Assembly (NCBI GenBank): GCA_902618025.1
Contig: CACMYY010000001.1
Location: 124,001-188,000 of the forward strand
Source: an uncultured SAR116 cluster alpha proteobacterium
GTDB lineage: Bacteria > Pseudomonadota > Alphaproteobacteria > Puniceispirillales > Marisalimonadaceae
Length of the DNA stretch: 64,000 nt
Direction: 5' to 3'
Position 1 is the stretch's first letter; the number at the start of each line of letters is the position of its first letter. Under the pieces are notes generated by a model, which saw only the letters and a program-made list of their open reading frames with translations, searched no databases and had not been told where the DNA came from. The translations under genes were made by a program, and so were the position numbers. Below are positions 11,301 to 18,377 of the stretch, one piece after another.

Positions 11301-11751
11301 GAGAAAAAAATGTTCTCGGACCTAGGGAATAATTGACCCTCCTTTTGCGGGTTGTTCCAATGTGTTTAGCTGCGCCCACAGAAGAAAAAGCTTCAACTAA
11401 ACTCTCTGCGTCATATGCTCCGTCCCCAGGTATGATTGTGATATATTCACAATTTGATTCTTTAAGCCCGGTATGAAAAACACTACCAACTCCTTGGTTG
11501 ACTGGGTGTATTACTAATCTAAGTTTATCAATTTTATCTGCTAGAGCTCTAACTATTTCAACTGTCGCATCGGTGCTTCCATCGTCTATAACGATAATTT
11601 CAAAGTCATCAAGTGAATCTTTCGCAACATGTGTTATATTTTTAATGGTTTCTGCAATATACTGTTCTTCATTAAAGGCTGGGATAACTATTGATAGTGA
11701 TCGGGGATAATTAAGCTTAGCAGATGTTTGGCTGATTAAAGTTGAAGTCAT
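8314..11751 (-). CDS. GT2 glycosyltransferase fused to a GT-C-like polytopic membrane protein
   Basis: The 1145-residue product begins with a family 2 glycosyltransferase domain: SLSIVIPAFNEEQ (18-30), EIIVIDDGSTD (51-61), a PGDGAYD segment and then membrane helices, like dolichyl-phosphate sugar synthases and undecaprenyl-phosphate sugar transferases. From roughly residue 330 it becomes a long polytopic region that aligns by eye with the whole convergent protein at 5821-8250. Shared blocks are D419 in DAIQIYYPF, LIGRGNGFHMFF, KYHSQT, FPQYSLFIA, FIPLADLSKFLSWTS and the C-terminal VPCHGDTRLPKNK, MFGPP and LMLTWRN. It may combine making a lipid-linked sugar donor with using it. Substrate and product are unknown. 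The start is an ATG. The gene converges on its paralogue with 63 bp between their ends. Confidence 0.85.
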   Translation of the reverse strand: MTSTLISQTSAKLNYPRSLSIVIPAFNEEQYIAETIKNITHVAKDSLDDFEIIVIDDGSTDATVEIVRALADKIDKLRLVIHPVNQGVGSVFHTGLKESNCEYITIIPGDGAYDAESLVEAFSSVGAAKHIGTTRKRRVNYSLGPRTFFSQIFQLFIGFFLQIGVTDPHSVQIYYANALKSLHLHQKGYMYALEALAKLRLQQNDVIEFSVKLKSLAIARSNALQFGVFISIINLLWSLQNIGRIKALIVTGVTFTSIIFCNVGFEMIDTFKTVHLSNGIHTFLYHVLKALTILGIFVTPYCLGILLIGKNQETNIRENKDSIPLIYYFGVGYCALLIIGVLYGGLIILTSTIVLSTIFIILTSALIWRPNLIRAALESFGNMFKPRRSVDFILGIFCMLSVSIFLINVAIPISFQGNDAIQIYYPFLLRVIEDNGFWITQNSLDPSNFLIGRGNGFHMFFALIFEQYIGTIIGGVNVLCGLVSFALITINFSKIFIKNDIINKALMYYFVGVGIWLLYSMHSHEIEKYHSQTFFLLVLLLLALVSQALPKNKVPKQGALIVGCAVSFVIPITFPQYSLFIALFLSSGFISAIFVGKRDFFYSLMLQGLCSVAGFIISISVNYFHVGVFALLPLKIFIPLADLSKFLSWTSIEIWDYLERFQNLNLFSKFLNGLTLHEWVIDVSSQVDLSVFIICGGIFFLLESIRSRHFGNLIGGLIIVLTLTSIALFIVSLFYEFKSVKLVSYNTFSASIIGVYFAMFTFYLDNFKSIVKTGLLNLKPYFAPLLIVLCSLLCLELVLKLYKAPSLIRLLSYFSFKEYFIISLSLTWLHFKFSYQKESISNNNQYLKRHSVNNIFINCAPLFILINSLWFLNILYIYSGGSIHDISIAIKQSYYAFVFNGSFCIFFLYFQFYIKKTLYKPTKWLRFNISRIQSLFILLFALWSLTIYFSIASGSHSLILKRLEYIFGIKSYVEVVNDSKVFSRCTELSSFTETDKRIVALNNLITIVPCHGDTRLPKNKFVHHYNSELGLYFKELMFGPPKSVEAILKKSNIYYFLFFRNFSEKNKIISRRIFGIGFSSIFELSNSLELFDVVADTDEYLMLTWRNSVGTPLSKYQANEIQDAIDQTPSSLNYKQMSPHEYFYN

Positions 11752-11819
11752 CCAAATAACCTTATAGATGAGTAATATTGAAAATTATTTGTGATTTTAT
11801 AAGTTTCCCTTAAAGTAAA

Positions 11820-12395
11820 TTAGTTATCACTTTCATCATTTAGATTTAATAAAGGTTTTAAGATAATTAGATAGGGTTTTGTTTCGATTACAAGCTTTTG
11901 CAAAGAATTTTTGATTTCCTCTCGCCTTTTTTCAGGTATTTTTTCCATACGTTTTGTTAGCGCGATAATTGGTTCTCCTAAACTTTCAATTGTAATAATG
12001 TTATGGAGTTTATTTTCAATTTTGTTGGAAAGATCATTAAAGCTTTTTTTTATATAAAAATTTCCCAAGTAACCCAAAATGATTAGGATAATTATCGATA
12101 ATATTAGGTACAAATATTTTTTGGAACCACTAGATGTAGTTGAATCTTTGGAATTATAATGTGAGGAGAAGATTTCTCTTTGTACCGTCTCTAATATTCC
12201 TATGTTATTTGCATCGGACAGAAACGCCTCAAGTTTAGACGTTAGATCAATATAAGCATCTTTTAATGTATTGCCCCTTCCAATGATGCTAATCTCAGGA
12301 ACTAATAAAACATATATATTTTCTTGTTTTCGTACGATAATCCTATAATTAGATATTCCATACGATTCCATTATAACTTCTAAATTATTATTCAT
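11820..12395 (-). CDS. Single-pass membrane protein with HicB-like N-terminal domain
   Basis: 191 residues, no named family recognised. Residues about 17-59 (YRIIVRKQENIYVLLVPEIS, then GRGNTLKDAYIDLTSKLEAFL) follow the HicB/UPF0150 pattern of a beta strand, a 'vPel' turn, a GxT step and an amphipathic helix. One strong transmembrane helix lies near residues 94-113, followed by a charged, helical tail of about 75 residues (KIENKL, KRMEKIPEKRREEIKNSLQKL). No HicA-like toxin ORF lies next to it, so a toxin-antitoxin role is not supported. It is transcribed in the same direction as, and 68 bp upstream of, the GT2 fusion gene and may belong to the same accessory unit. The start could also be Met9. 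Confidence 0.7.
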   Translation of the reverse strand: MNNNLEVIMESYGISNYRIIVRKQENIYVLLVPEISIIGRGNTLKDAYIDLTSKLEAFLSDANNIGILETVQREIFSSHYNSKDSTTSSGSKKYLYLILSIIILIILGYLGNFYIKKSFNDLSNKIENKLHNIITIESLGEPIIALTKRMEKIPEKRREEIKNSLQKLVIETKPYLIILKPLLNLNDESDN

Positions 12396-12944
12396 TTTAT
12401 AATGCTTTCTACAATAACTAACTAATTAGGATAAATACTTGAAGTAGTTCATATTTATAAATTTAAATTTTAATTAAAGTCTTCACATTTGCAACAAATT
12501 ATCTGACAGGAGGTATCTCTTTAATTATCAAACCATCTAGGGCAGTAGCATATAAGACAACCACATTTATGACTAATTTCAAATATTATTAAAACAATAA
12601 CACTTTATCTTTGGCTTTTTTAGGTACATGACATCTAATAGCCAAAAATTATAATTAAAATGATTTGAGTGTTTTTTAATATTTTTGAATAGATAAACAT
12701 TTGTGCTCGACTTAATACTCATACAAAGAGTTGTGACGCATTAGGTAACTACATACTCTGAATTTTGCAAACACTAAATTAAGTAGTTGCTAAATTAATA
12801 TCCTCATCCTAGGAATGTGTATATTGAGACAAAATTAATAAAACAAATCTTATCTATTGATACCAAATTATCGTAATTTTCAAGAATATATAAGACCAAA
12901 AATATAAATTTTTTTAACCTATAATAAATTATTAATTGTGTTGT
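12396..12944. other. Intergenic region without recognisable gene
   Basis: 549 bp of AT-rich sequence between the HicB-like membrane protein and folE. No open frame with coding character, tRNA, hairpin terminator or repeat could be supported. It marks the boundary between the accessory region and conserved genes. No copy of the tRNA-Glu 3' end, which would have suggested an integration site, was found here. Confidence 0.6.
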
Positions 12945-13550
12945 TTAATTTATTAATCTCATAAACTCATATCTTAAATCAGCATCATCTTTAAAGACAC
13001 CAAGCATGCGTTTAGTAACTGTGCTCGATTCAGGTTTATGAACTCCTCTCGTTGTCATACATTGATGAGATGCATCTATAATAACAGCAACACCCAAGGG
13101 ATCTAAAACTCTTTGAATCGTTTCAGCAATTTGTGAAGTCAATGTTTCTTGTATTTGAAGTCTTTTTGAAAAAACATCTACTAATCTTGCCAATTTACTT
13201 ATGCCTACAACTCTTTTGTTAGGCATATATGCCACATGAGCTATACCAACAATTGGAACTATGTGATGTTCACAGTGAGATTCTAATCTTATATTTTTTA
13301 TTAACACCATTTCATCATAACCTTCAACCTCTTCAAAGGTCTTTAGTAATATTTCATCAGGGTTAAGATTATAGCCTTCAAAAAATTCTTTATAGGCATC
13401 CACAACTCTTTTTGGAGTTTCAATTAAGCCTTCTCTGTTAGGATTATCCCCAGCCCAAGCTATTAGAGTTTTTACAGCATTCATTGCCTCTTCACGAGAT
13501 GGATCAGGATTGAATTTTATTACATTGTAGGTTTCAGATTTATTTTTCAT
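12945..13550 (-). CDS. folE: GTP cyclohydrolase I (type IA)
   Basis: Converts GTP to 7,8-dihydroneopterin triphosphate, the first step of folate (and queuosine precursor) synthesis. The 201-residue protein has the zinc ligands expected for the zinc-dependent type IA enzyme: Cys93 and His96 in ESHCEHH, and Cys164 in SHQCMTTRGV. The substrate-binding VGISKLARLVDVFSKRLQ segment is also present. It is divergent from a COG0523 GTPase with 79 bp between the starts, and a TGTTAT-N3-ATAACA palindrome lies in that gap. This context suggests zinc-responsive control of a zinc-dependent enzyme together with its presumed metallochaperone. Confidence 0.96.
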   Translation of the reverse strand: MKNKSETYNVIKFNPDPSREEAMNAVKTLIAWAGDNPNREGLIETPKRVVDAYKEFFEGYNLNPDEILLKTFEEVEGYDEMVLIKNIRLESHCEHHIVPIVGIAHVAYMPNKRVVGISKLARLVDVFSKRLQIQETLTSQIAETIQRVLDPLGVAVIIDASHQCMTTRGVHKPESSTVTKRMLGVFKDDADLRYEFMRLIN

Positions 13551-13578
13551 TTGCTCGCTATTATTATTTTGTTAGTAA

Positions 13579-13593
13579 TGTTATAACATAACA
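13579..13593. promoter_or_regulatory. Candidate Zur operator between folE and the COG0523 gene
   Basis: A perfect inverted repeat TGTTAT-AAC-ATAACA sits between the divergent starts of folE and the COG0523 GTPase. It matches the core of the known proteobacterial Zur box (GTTATAxTATAAC type). COG0523 genes next to folate-pathway metalloenzymes are classic Zur targets, so sequence and context agree. The regulator itself is not in this window, so the assignment is inferred. Confidence 0.6.
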
Positions 13594-13629
13594 ACATATC
13601 TAAAATTATAGCAAACTATTTAATCAATA

Positions 13630-14697
13630 ATGTCTAATTTTCCCAAAAACATAGGAATAACGGTTTTAACAGGTTTTTTAGGAAGTGGAAAAACCACTGT
13701 TTTAACTTCTTTAATAAAACAAAAAAAAATGGCTAATGCAGCTATTATCATTAATGAATTTGGAGAGGTTGGTTTAGATCACGACTTAATTGAAACTACT
13801 GATGAAAATGTAATTGAATTACAAAATGGATGTATTTGTTGTACAATCCAAGATGATTTAAAAACAACACTCTTAAATTTAATAAAAAAGATGGAAAAGT
13901 GTGAAATACCACTTTTTAATCACGTTATAATTGAAACTACGGGTTTGGCCAACCCGGTTCCTATAATTCATACCCTGATGAACTCACTGGATCTTCAAAG
14001 AATTTATTCGTTAGATGGCATAATTACAGTTGTTGATTCAGTAAATGGAGAAACTACATTCAATGCTCATGATGAAGCTGTTAAACAAACAGTTTTTGCA
14101 GATAAGATAGTATTAAGTAAAACAGACATTGCTGACAAAGAAATTATAAATTCTCTAACAAATAGAATAGAAAATATTAATCCAAAAGTCTCTATAATTA
14201 GAAGTGATAAGAACTCTTTACCTGTTTCAAAGTTACTTGGACTTAATGATTATAATCCACAAAAGAAAGATTGGAACGTTAGTAAATGGTTAGATATTGA
14301 AAAAGAAAAATCTTCTAATAATTTGCATAATCATTACGAACATGTCGATCATCATCATGATCATAATGTAAATCGGCATGGAGATGGCATTGAAACTTTT
14401 GCGATGGTAACAACTCAGCCAGTAAGCATGACAGCAGTTAATTTTTTTCTAGAATTACTTATGAGCCAGATGGGTGAGAATATACTAAGAATAAAGGGTA
14501 TTTTAAATATAAATGGAGAGAAGCGACCAGCTGTCATTCACGGGGTTCAGCATATTTTCCATCCTTTGGAATGGTTAGAAAAATGGCCAACTAAGGATAA
14601 AAAATCACGTTTAGTTTTTATAACTAAAAATATAAATAAAAATACTATTGATGACTTATTTAAAATAATTGGAGTAAATGAACTGGATAAAAGCTAG
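13630..14697 (+). CDS. COG0523 (CobW/ZigA-like) G3E GTPase, putative zinc metallochaperone
   Basis: A 355-residue G3E-family P-loop GTPase. It shows Walker A GFLGSGKTT (residues 15-23), the metal-binding CxCC motif C68-I-C70-C71, a VIIETTGLANP switch region, the SKTD guanine-specificity motif, and the C-terminal CobW_C domain ending IHGVQHIFHPLEWL. A histidine-rich loop (about residues 237-256, with a run of four His) joins the domains and would buffer zinc or a similar metal. Family members hand metal to target enzymes when it is scarce. The divergent zinc enzyme FolE and the shared palindrome suggest FolE as a possible client, but this is inferred. Cobalamin or nitrile hydratase roles are less likely because no such genes are nearby. 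Confidence 0.9.
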   Translation: MSNFPKNIGITVLTGFLGSGKTTVLTSLIKQKKMANAAIIINEFGEVGLDHDLIETTDENVIELQNGCICCTIQDDLKTTLLNLIKKMEKCEIPLFNHVIIETTGLANPVPIIHTLMNSLDLQRIYSLDGIITVVDSVNGETTFNAHDEAVKQTVFADKIVLSKTDIADKEIINSLTNRIENINPKVSIIRSDKNSLPVSKLLGLNDYNPQKKDWNVSKWLDIEKEKSSNNLHNHYEHVDHHHDHNVNRHGDGIETFAMVTTQPVSMTAVNFFLELLMSQMGENILRIKGILNINGEKRPAVIHGVQHIFHPLEWLEKWPTKDKKSRLVFITKNINKNTIDDLFKIIGVNELDKS

Positions 14698-14753
14698 AAA
14701 ACAATTTAATTTTAAAATTAATCTATAATTAATAATTGATATTGAGAAAATGC

Positions 14754-15182
14754 ATGGATAATAAATTACCAACTAAAACAATTACAATGGAAAACATTGA
14801 AGAAATTTATGAATATATTTTTGCACCATATGTAAAACAACTTAAGCTTTCATTCTTAAAAATAGAAGAAGGGAGGGTAATAGCAAAACTTAAAAATTCT
14901 TTAGATTATCAATTTGTAACTGGGGCTGTTTCTGGCCAGGTTTTAATGTCTGTAATTGATACAACAATGTCTATAGCTATGAATACCTCTGTTAAATCAC
15001 AAAGGGGCACGCTTTCTCAGAATAATAATTTTATTCGTCCCGCATTTGGAGATTATTTTATTATTGAAAGTATTGTTCAAAGGTTTGGAAGTTCAATTGC
15101 AATTGGAGAGACTAAAGTTTACTCAGAAGATGATAAAGAAAAAATTATTTGCCATGCAACCTCAACATTTCCCCTTAAATAG
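14754..15182 (+). CDS. PaaI-type hotdog-fold thioesterase
   Basis: 142 residues with the hotdog-fold pattern: a helix-turn into GAVSGQVLMSVIDTTMSIAMNTSV (central helix carrying the expected acidic residue, here Asp of VIDTTM), then NNFIRPAFGDYFIIESIVQRFGSSIAIGETKVYSED and a final HATSTFPLK strand. This matches PaaI/YdiI-like acyl-CoA thioesterases, which hydrolyse small or aromatic acyl-CoAs. The acyl substrate cannot be read from the sequence. The frame is open from a TTG at 14736, but the ATG at 14754 gives the normal family N-terminus and is preferred. It lies 56 bp after the COG0523 gene. Confidence 0.85.
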   Translation: MDNKLPTKTITMENIEEIYEYIFAPYVKQLKLSFLKIEEGRVIAKLKNSLDYQFVTGAVSGQVLMSVIDTTMSIAMNTSVKSQRGTLSQNNNFIRPAFGDYFIIESIVQRFGSSIAIGETKVYSEDDKEKIICHATSTFPLK

Positions 15183-15329
15183 CTGTTTTAAATATAAATA
15201 TTCTATTGTATTGACAGCCATATTTAAATGTGTAGAGTTTCAATCGTTGGCAAAATTTAGCAACCTATTTAACCTATCAAATTCAAAATATAATTAAAAC
15301 ATAATCAATTTATAAGGTTTATATTTATT

Positions 15330-15812
15330 ATGCAATCTATTAAAGAAAAAATTAATACGACCGAATTAGAAATCATTAAAGCACAAGAGTTATGGGCTAA
15401 AAATGTTATTGAAATAGGAGATTTATATACAAAAAATGAAGATTTCAAATTAAAAGCAAGGGTATTTGTTAGGGAATTTTATGCCTTTGACATATGTAAA
15501 GTCTTATTTAAGCCTACATTAGCTTTTGAAAAACAATTTCGTTATACTTATGAAGATGCATTATCTTATTTTATTGGTGGCTCTATAGAAGAAGATAGAG
15601 GTTTTGCACTCAAACCTTGGAAAAAAATTAGTTTTAGTGAAAGAAAAACTGTTATTTTTGAAGATAATGCTTTATCTATGGGAAATTATTTTTTTCAAAG
15701 TTTTAATGATACCTATGAAGTAAAAGTTGAATTTACTTTTGGATATATAAAAGACAATAATGAAAATTTATTGATAAATCTTCATCATTCATCAATTCCT
15801 TTCAAAGGCTAA
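15330..15812 (+). CDS. NTF2/SnoaL-like domain protein of unknown function
   Basis: 160 residues with no signal peptide or transmembrane helix. The pattern of N-terminal helices, a FKPTLAFEKQFRYTYEDALSYF block, FALKPWKKI and a C-terminal sheet (LSMGNYFF, VKVEFTFGYIKD, LLINLHHSSIPF) is that of a small cone-shaped NTF2-like fold. I recall similar bacterial proteins being annotated misleadingly as phosphoribosyl-AMP cyclohydrolase, but no HisI metal-binding motif is present. The gene stands alone between the thioesterase and the convergent Anbu cluster, so context offers little about function. Confidence 0.75.
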   Translation: MQSIKEKINTTELEIIKAQELWAKNVIEIGDLYTKNEDFKLKARVFVREFYAFDICKVLFKPTLAFEKQFRYTYEDALSYFIGGSIEEDRGFALKPWKKISFSERKTVIFEDNALSMGNYFFQSFNDTYEVKVEFTFGYIKDNNENLLINLHHSSIPFKG

Positions 15813-15889
15813 TCTTAATGTCATTATGCTAAATTTTTTTGATATAGGAAAATTTACTTAATATCATAATTATTATTGAAATTCTTAAA

Positions 15890-16624
15890 TTATTTAAAGT
15901 CAAATGGTGGTAATTCTTTGATACTTTTTTTAAGAGACTCACCCCAACTTTTTGATATATATTCAAAATATTGATTATTCTTTTCAATTCTAATTTGATT
16001 AATGGCTTTAAATTCATTTTGTTTTAACGTACATACGTCAATTGGCATGCCTACAGAGACGTTGGCCTTCATAGTACTATCAAATGATACAAGAAGTAAT
16101 TTTATTGCATCACCAAAGCTAGACTCTTTTTCTAAAGCTCTAACAATTATAGGTTTGCCGTATTTTGTTTCTCCAATTTGAAAAAATAACTGATCCTCGG
16201 AAGCTTCTATAAAGTTTCCTTCAGGATAAATTAAAAAAAGTCTATGTTTCTGATCAATTATTTGACCGCCTAATATCAAGGTTGAAGAATAGGGGTTTTC
16301 ACCTGCTTGACCATCAGAAGCATATTCATTTGAAATATTTCTTAAAATCTTACCAACAATTCTGGCAACTTGAAACATTGATTTAGTTTTTAAAATACTA
16401 TCTGTATCATCATTAGGATTTTCAATAGCTTCATTTATAAGATTTATACAGGCCTGTGATGTGGCTAAATTACCAGAAGTTAATAAAACAATATTTCTTT
16501 CATTTTTTTTAGTCCAATTAAACATTTTTTTGTTGGTGTTAATGTTGTCAATGCCTGCATTCGTTAGTGTATCAGACATAAAAACCAAGCCTTTATTTAA
16601 TTTTAATCCAACACAATAAGTCAT
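15890..16624 (-). CDS. Anbu-type proteasome-related peptidase
   Basis: Anbu is a bacterial relative of proteasome beta subunits and HslV that assembles into open helical or ring-like oligomers. The 244-residue product starts MTYCVGL, with Thr2 as the expected N-terminal nucleophile once Met is removed. It continues with MSDTLTNAGIDNI (Asp18) and a lysine pair at 32-33, matching the Thr-Asp-Lys catalytic set. SSTLILGGQI and LFLIYPEGNFI are typical of the family. Where relatives I know carry an Arg (SDSRTNAG), this one has Leu20. It is the last gene of a four-gene operon with transglutaminase, alpha-E and ATP-grasp proteins, the known Anbu neighbourhood. Substrate is unknown. Confidence 0.92.
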   Translation of the reverse strand: MTYCVGLKLNKGLVFMSDTLTNAGIDNINTNKKMFNWTKKNERNIVLLTSGNLATSQACINLINEAIENPNDDTDSILKTKSMFQVARIVGKILRNISNEYASDGQAGENPYSSTLILGGQIIDQKHRLFLIYPEGNFIEASEDQLFFQIGETKYGKPIIVRALEKESSFGDAIKLLLVSFDSTMKANVSVGMPIDVCTLKQNEFKAINQIRIEKNNQYFEYISKSWGESLKKSIKELPPFDFK

Positions 16625-16636
16625 TGTACTTCCACA

Positions 16637-17446
16637 CTATTGGTTAAGTATATCAATACTTAACTCTAAATTTTGATTTTCAATAAAATTTCCATTTATT
16701 ATACCTTTTACAGGGACTACATCATTATAATCAAAACCTTTTGATATTACTACATATCTTTCATCGGGTGAAATACCATTAGATATATCAAAGCCTATCC
16801 ATCCAAGATCTTTTATAAAAACTTCTGCCCAAGCATGCATTGAAAGATTTATGTTATTATCATTTGGTATAAATAAACCACAAACATACCTGCAAGGAAG
16901 ATTATACATACGAACAAGGGACAAAAAAATATGTGTGTGGTCTTGACAAACACCAGCACCTTTTTCGAATGCATCTTCAGCAGTTGTTTTATAATTTGTA
17001 GTTCCTTTTTTATATTTAACTCTAGATTTAATATTTAAAGATAAATTATGAAGGCTTCCAATTATATCTTCAAAATTGAAACTAATTTCTTTATAAAAAT
17101 TTGATATTAACTTACCAGGGTTAGTCAATTTTGTTTTATCAACGTAACACCAAATTGGTAAATCCTTATCTGTACTTTTAACTATGCCAAAGTTAGGCTG
17201 TGTTTCCACTCTACCTAGGACGTTATACTCTATCTTTTTAGCATTATTTTTTATACTAATTAAATCTATATGATTGCCAAATTGATCCTTAGAAGTAAGT
17301 TCTTTATTTCCACCATCTACTTTAATTTTCCAATTCAATATAGTTTGATTTTCATTATTTTGAGGTGTAAGTAATAGTTTATTGTATCCAAAATTAATTA
17401 CCCCATCAATTTCATATATAATTTTTTGTTTTATTTTTAATATCAT
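16637..17446 (-). CDS. Transglutaminase-like cysteine protease-fold protein of the Anbu cluster
   Basis: 269 residues. An N-terminal beta-rich region (about 1-110) is followed by a transglutaminase-like core. Its catalytic triad is visible: Cys in EKGAGVCQDHTHIFL (about residue 167), His in SMHAWAEVF (about 204) and Asp in GWIGFDISNG (about 219). In Anbu clusters this protein is thought to act as a peptidase or amidase opposite the ligase activity of the ATP-grasp partner. No signal peptide is visible, so it should act in the cytoplasm. The gene is 4 bp downstream of the alpha-E gene and 12 bp upstream of the Anbu peptidase, indicating one transcript. Confidence 0.92.
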   Translation of the reverse strand: MILKIKQKIIYEIDGVINFGYNKLLLTPQNNENQTILNWKIKVDGGNKELTSKDQFGNHIDLISIKNNAKKIEYNVLGRVETQPNFGIVKSTDKDLPIWCYVDKTKLTNPGKLISNFYKEISFNFEDIIGSLHNLSLNIKSRVKYKKGTTNYKTTAEDAFEKGAGVCQDHTHIFLSLVRMYNLPCRYVCGLFIPNDNNINLSMHAWAEVFIKDLGWIGFDISNGISPDERYVVISKGFDYNDVVPVKGIINGNFIENQNLELSIDILNQ

Positions 17447-17450
17447 TGCC

Positions 17451-18377
17451 TTAATGGAAATTAAATTCCACCTCTATATTTGTAGCCAAATCCATATTTA
17501 ATTTGATTAAACCATTTAAAAATAAATAGTTATTCAAACTTAAATTTTTTAGTTTAATCTTTTTTTGAATACCTAAGGCATTAATATAACTCCTACTATT
17601 CTTTAATTTTTTTTTATTAATGAATTTTAAATTTTTTAAAGTTTCATTAATACAAAAAATAAGTGATTTAGGCATGTCTTCGTCTGAAATCAAAAAATAA
17701 GAAACTTTTTTAGGATTTATTTCATTCTGATATTTCCACATAAATGATCTATAAGAAGACATGCTTCTTAAAATCATTTCTAATTGAAAATTATCATAAC
17801 CTTCTAAACGATATTTTTTCTCATCTAAAAATAAATATTGTCTTGTATTTAATATTCTTGCTGTATTATCAAATCTTTCTATGTAAGTACCTAAATAGCA
17901 AAAATTAAGAATTTCATTTTTTAACATTGTCTTTTCAAGAAAGCCAAAAATTAGAGCAATCTTCTCTCTTGTTGTTTGTAATATTAATTGAATTTTATTT
18001 TCAGTAATGTGTTTATTTAATTCTTTATTTAAATACAACCAACATGTGTTTATTGACTCCCATACATCCGTAGTTATCGAAACTCTTGATTTTCTTGCAT
18101 TTTCTCTAGCTTTTGAAATAAGACTTAAAATATTATTAACATTTCTAGAATCTTTAAGCATAAAATTTATTATCTTCAGACTATCCAAAGAATTGTTTTT
18201 TCTTAAAAAATATTGCCTTATAGAATTCGTTCTTAAAATTGCATCCCATTCATTTTGCAAATTAGAAGATGATAAAAGATATAATTGGAGTCCACTTTCA
18301 ATTACGCATAATGTATTTTCTGCTCGTTCTATATATCTAAACATCCAAAATAATGAGTCAGCTGTACTACCTAGCAT
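17451..18377 (-). CDS. Alpha-E domain protein (COG2307/DUF403)
   Basis: 308 residues, almost entirely helical. It opens with the family signature LGSTADSLFWMFRYIERAEN and includes YLGTYIERFDNTARIL and SMSSYRSFMW blocks. Alpha-E proteins always accompany circularly permuted ATP-grasp proteins and are thought to form part of a peptide-bond-forming module; their biochemical activity is not established. Its start codon overlaps the stop of the upstream ATP-grasp gene by one base, indicating translational coupling. Confidence 0.92.
   Translation of the reverse strand: MLGSTADSLFWMFRYIERAENTLCVIESGLQLYLLSSSNLQNEWDAILRTNSIRQYFLRKNNSLDSLKIINFMLKDSRNVNNILSLISKARENARKSRVSITTDVWESINTCWLYLNKELNKHITENKIQLILQTTREKIALIFGFLEKTMLKNEILNFCYLGTYIERFDNTARILNTRQYLFLDEKKYRLEGYDNFQLEMILRSMSSYRSFMWKYQNEINPKKVSYFLISDEDMPKSLIFCINETLKNLKFINKKKLKNSRSYINALGIQKKIKLKNLSLNNYLFLNGLIKLNMDLATNIEVEFNFH

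Noticed and set aside
11820-12395. HicAB toxin-antitoxin module
   Set aside because: Only a HicB-like domain on a membrane anchor is present; no small HicA-like ORF is adjacent.
11752-13560. Search for a second copy of the tRNA-Glu 3' end marking the far edge of an integrated island
   Set aside because: No repeat of the TTCGAATCCCC..GGGA segment was seen between the GT genes and folE, so an attachment site is not claimed.
15829-16017. Small minus-strand ORF of 62 codons overlapping the Anbu 3' end
   Set aside because: It is a shadow frame of the Anbu gene with low-complexity composition.
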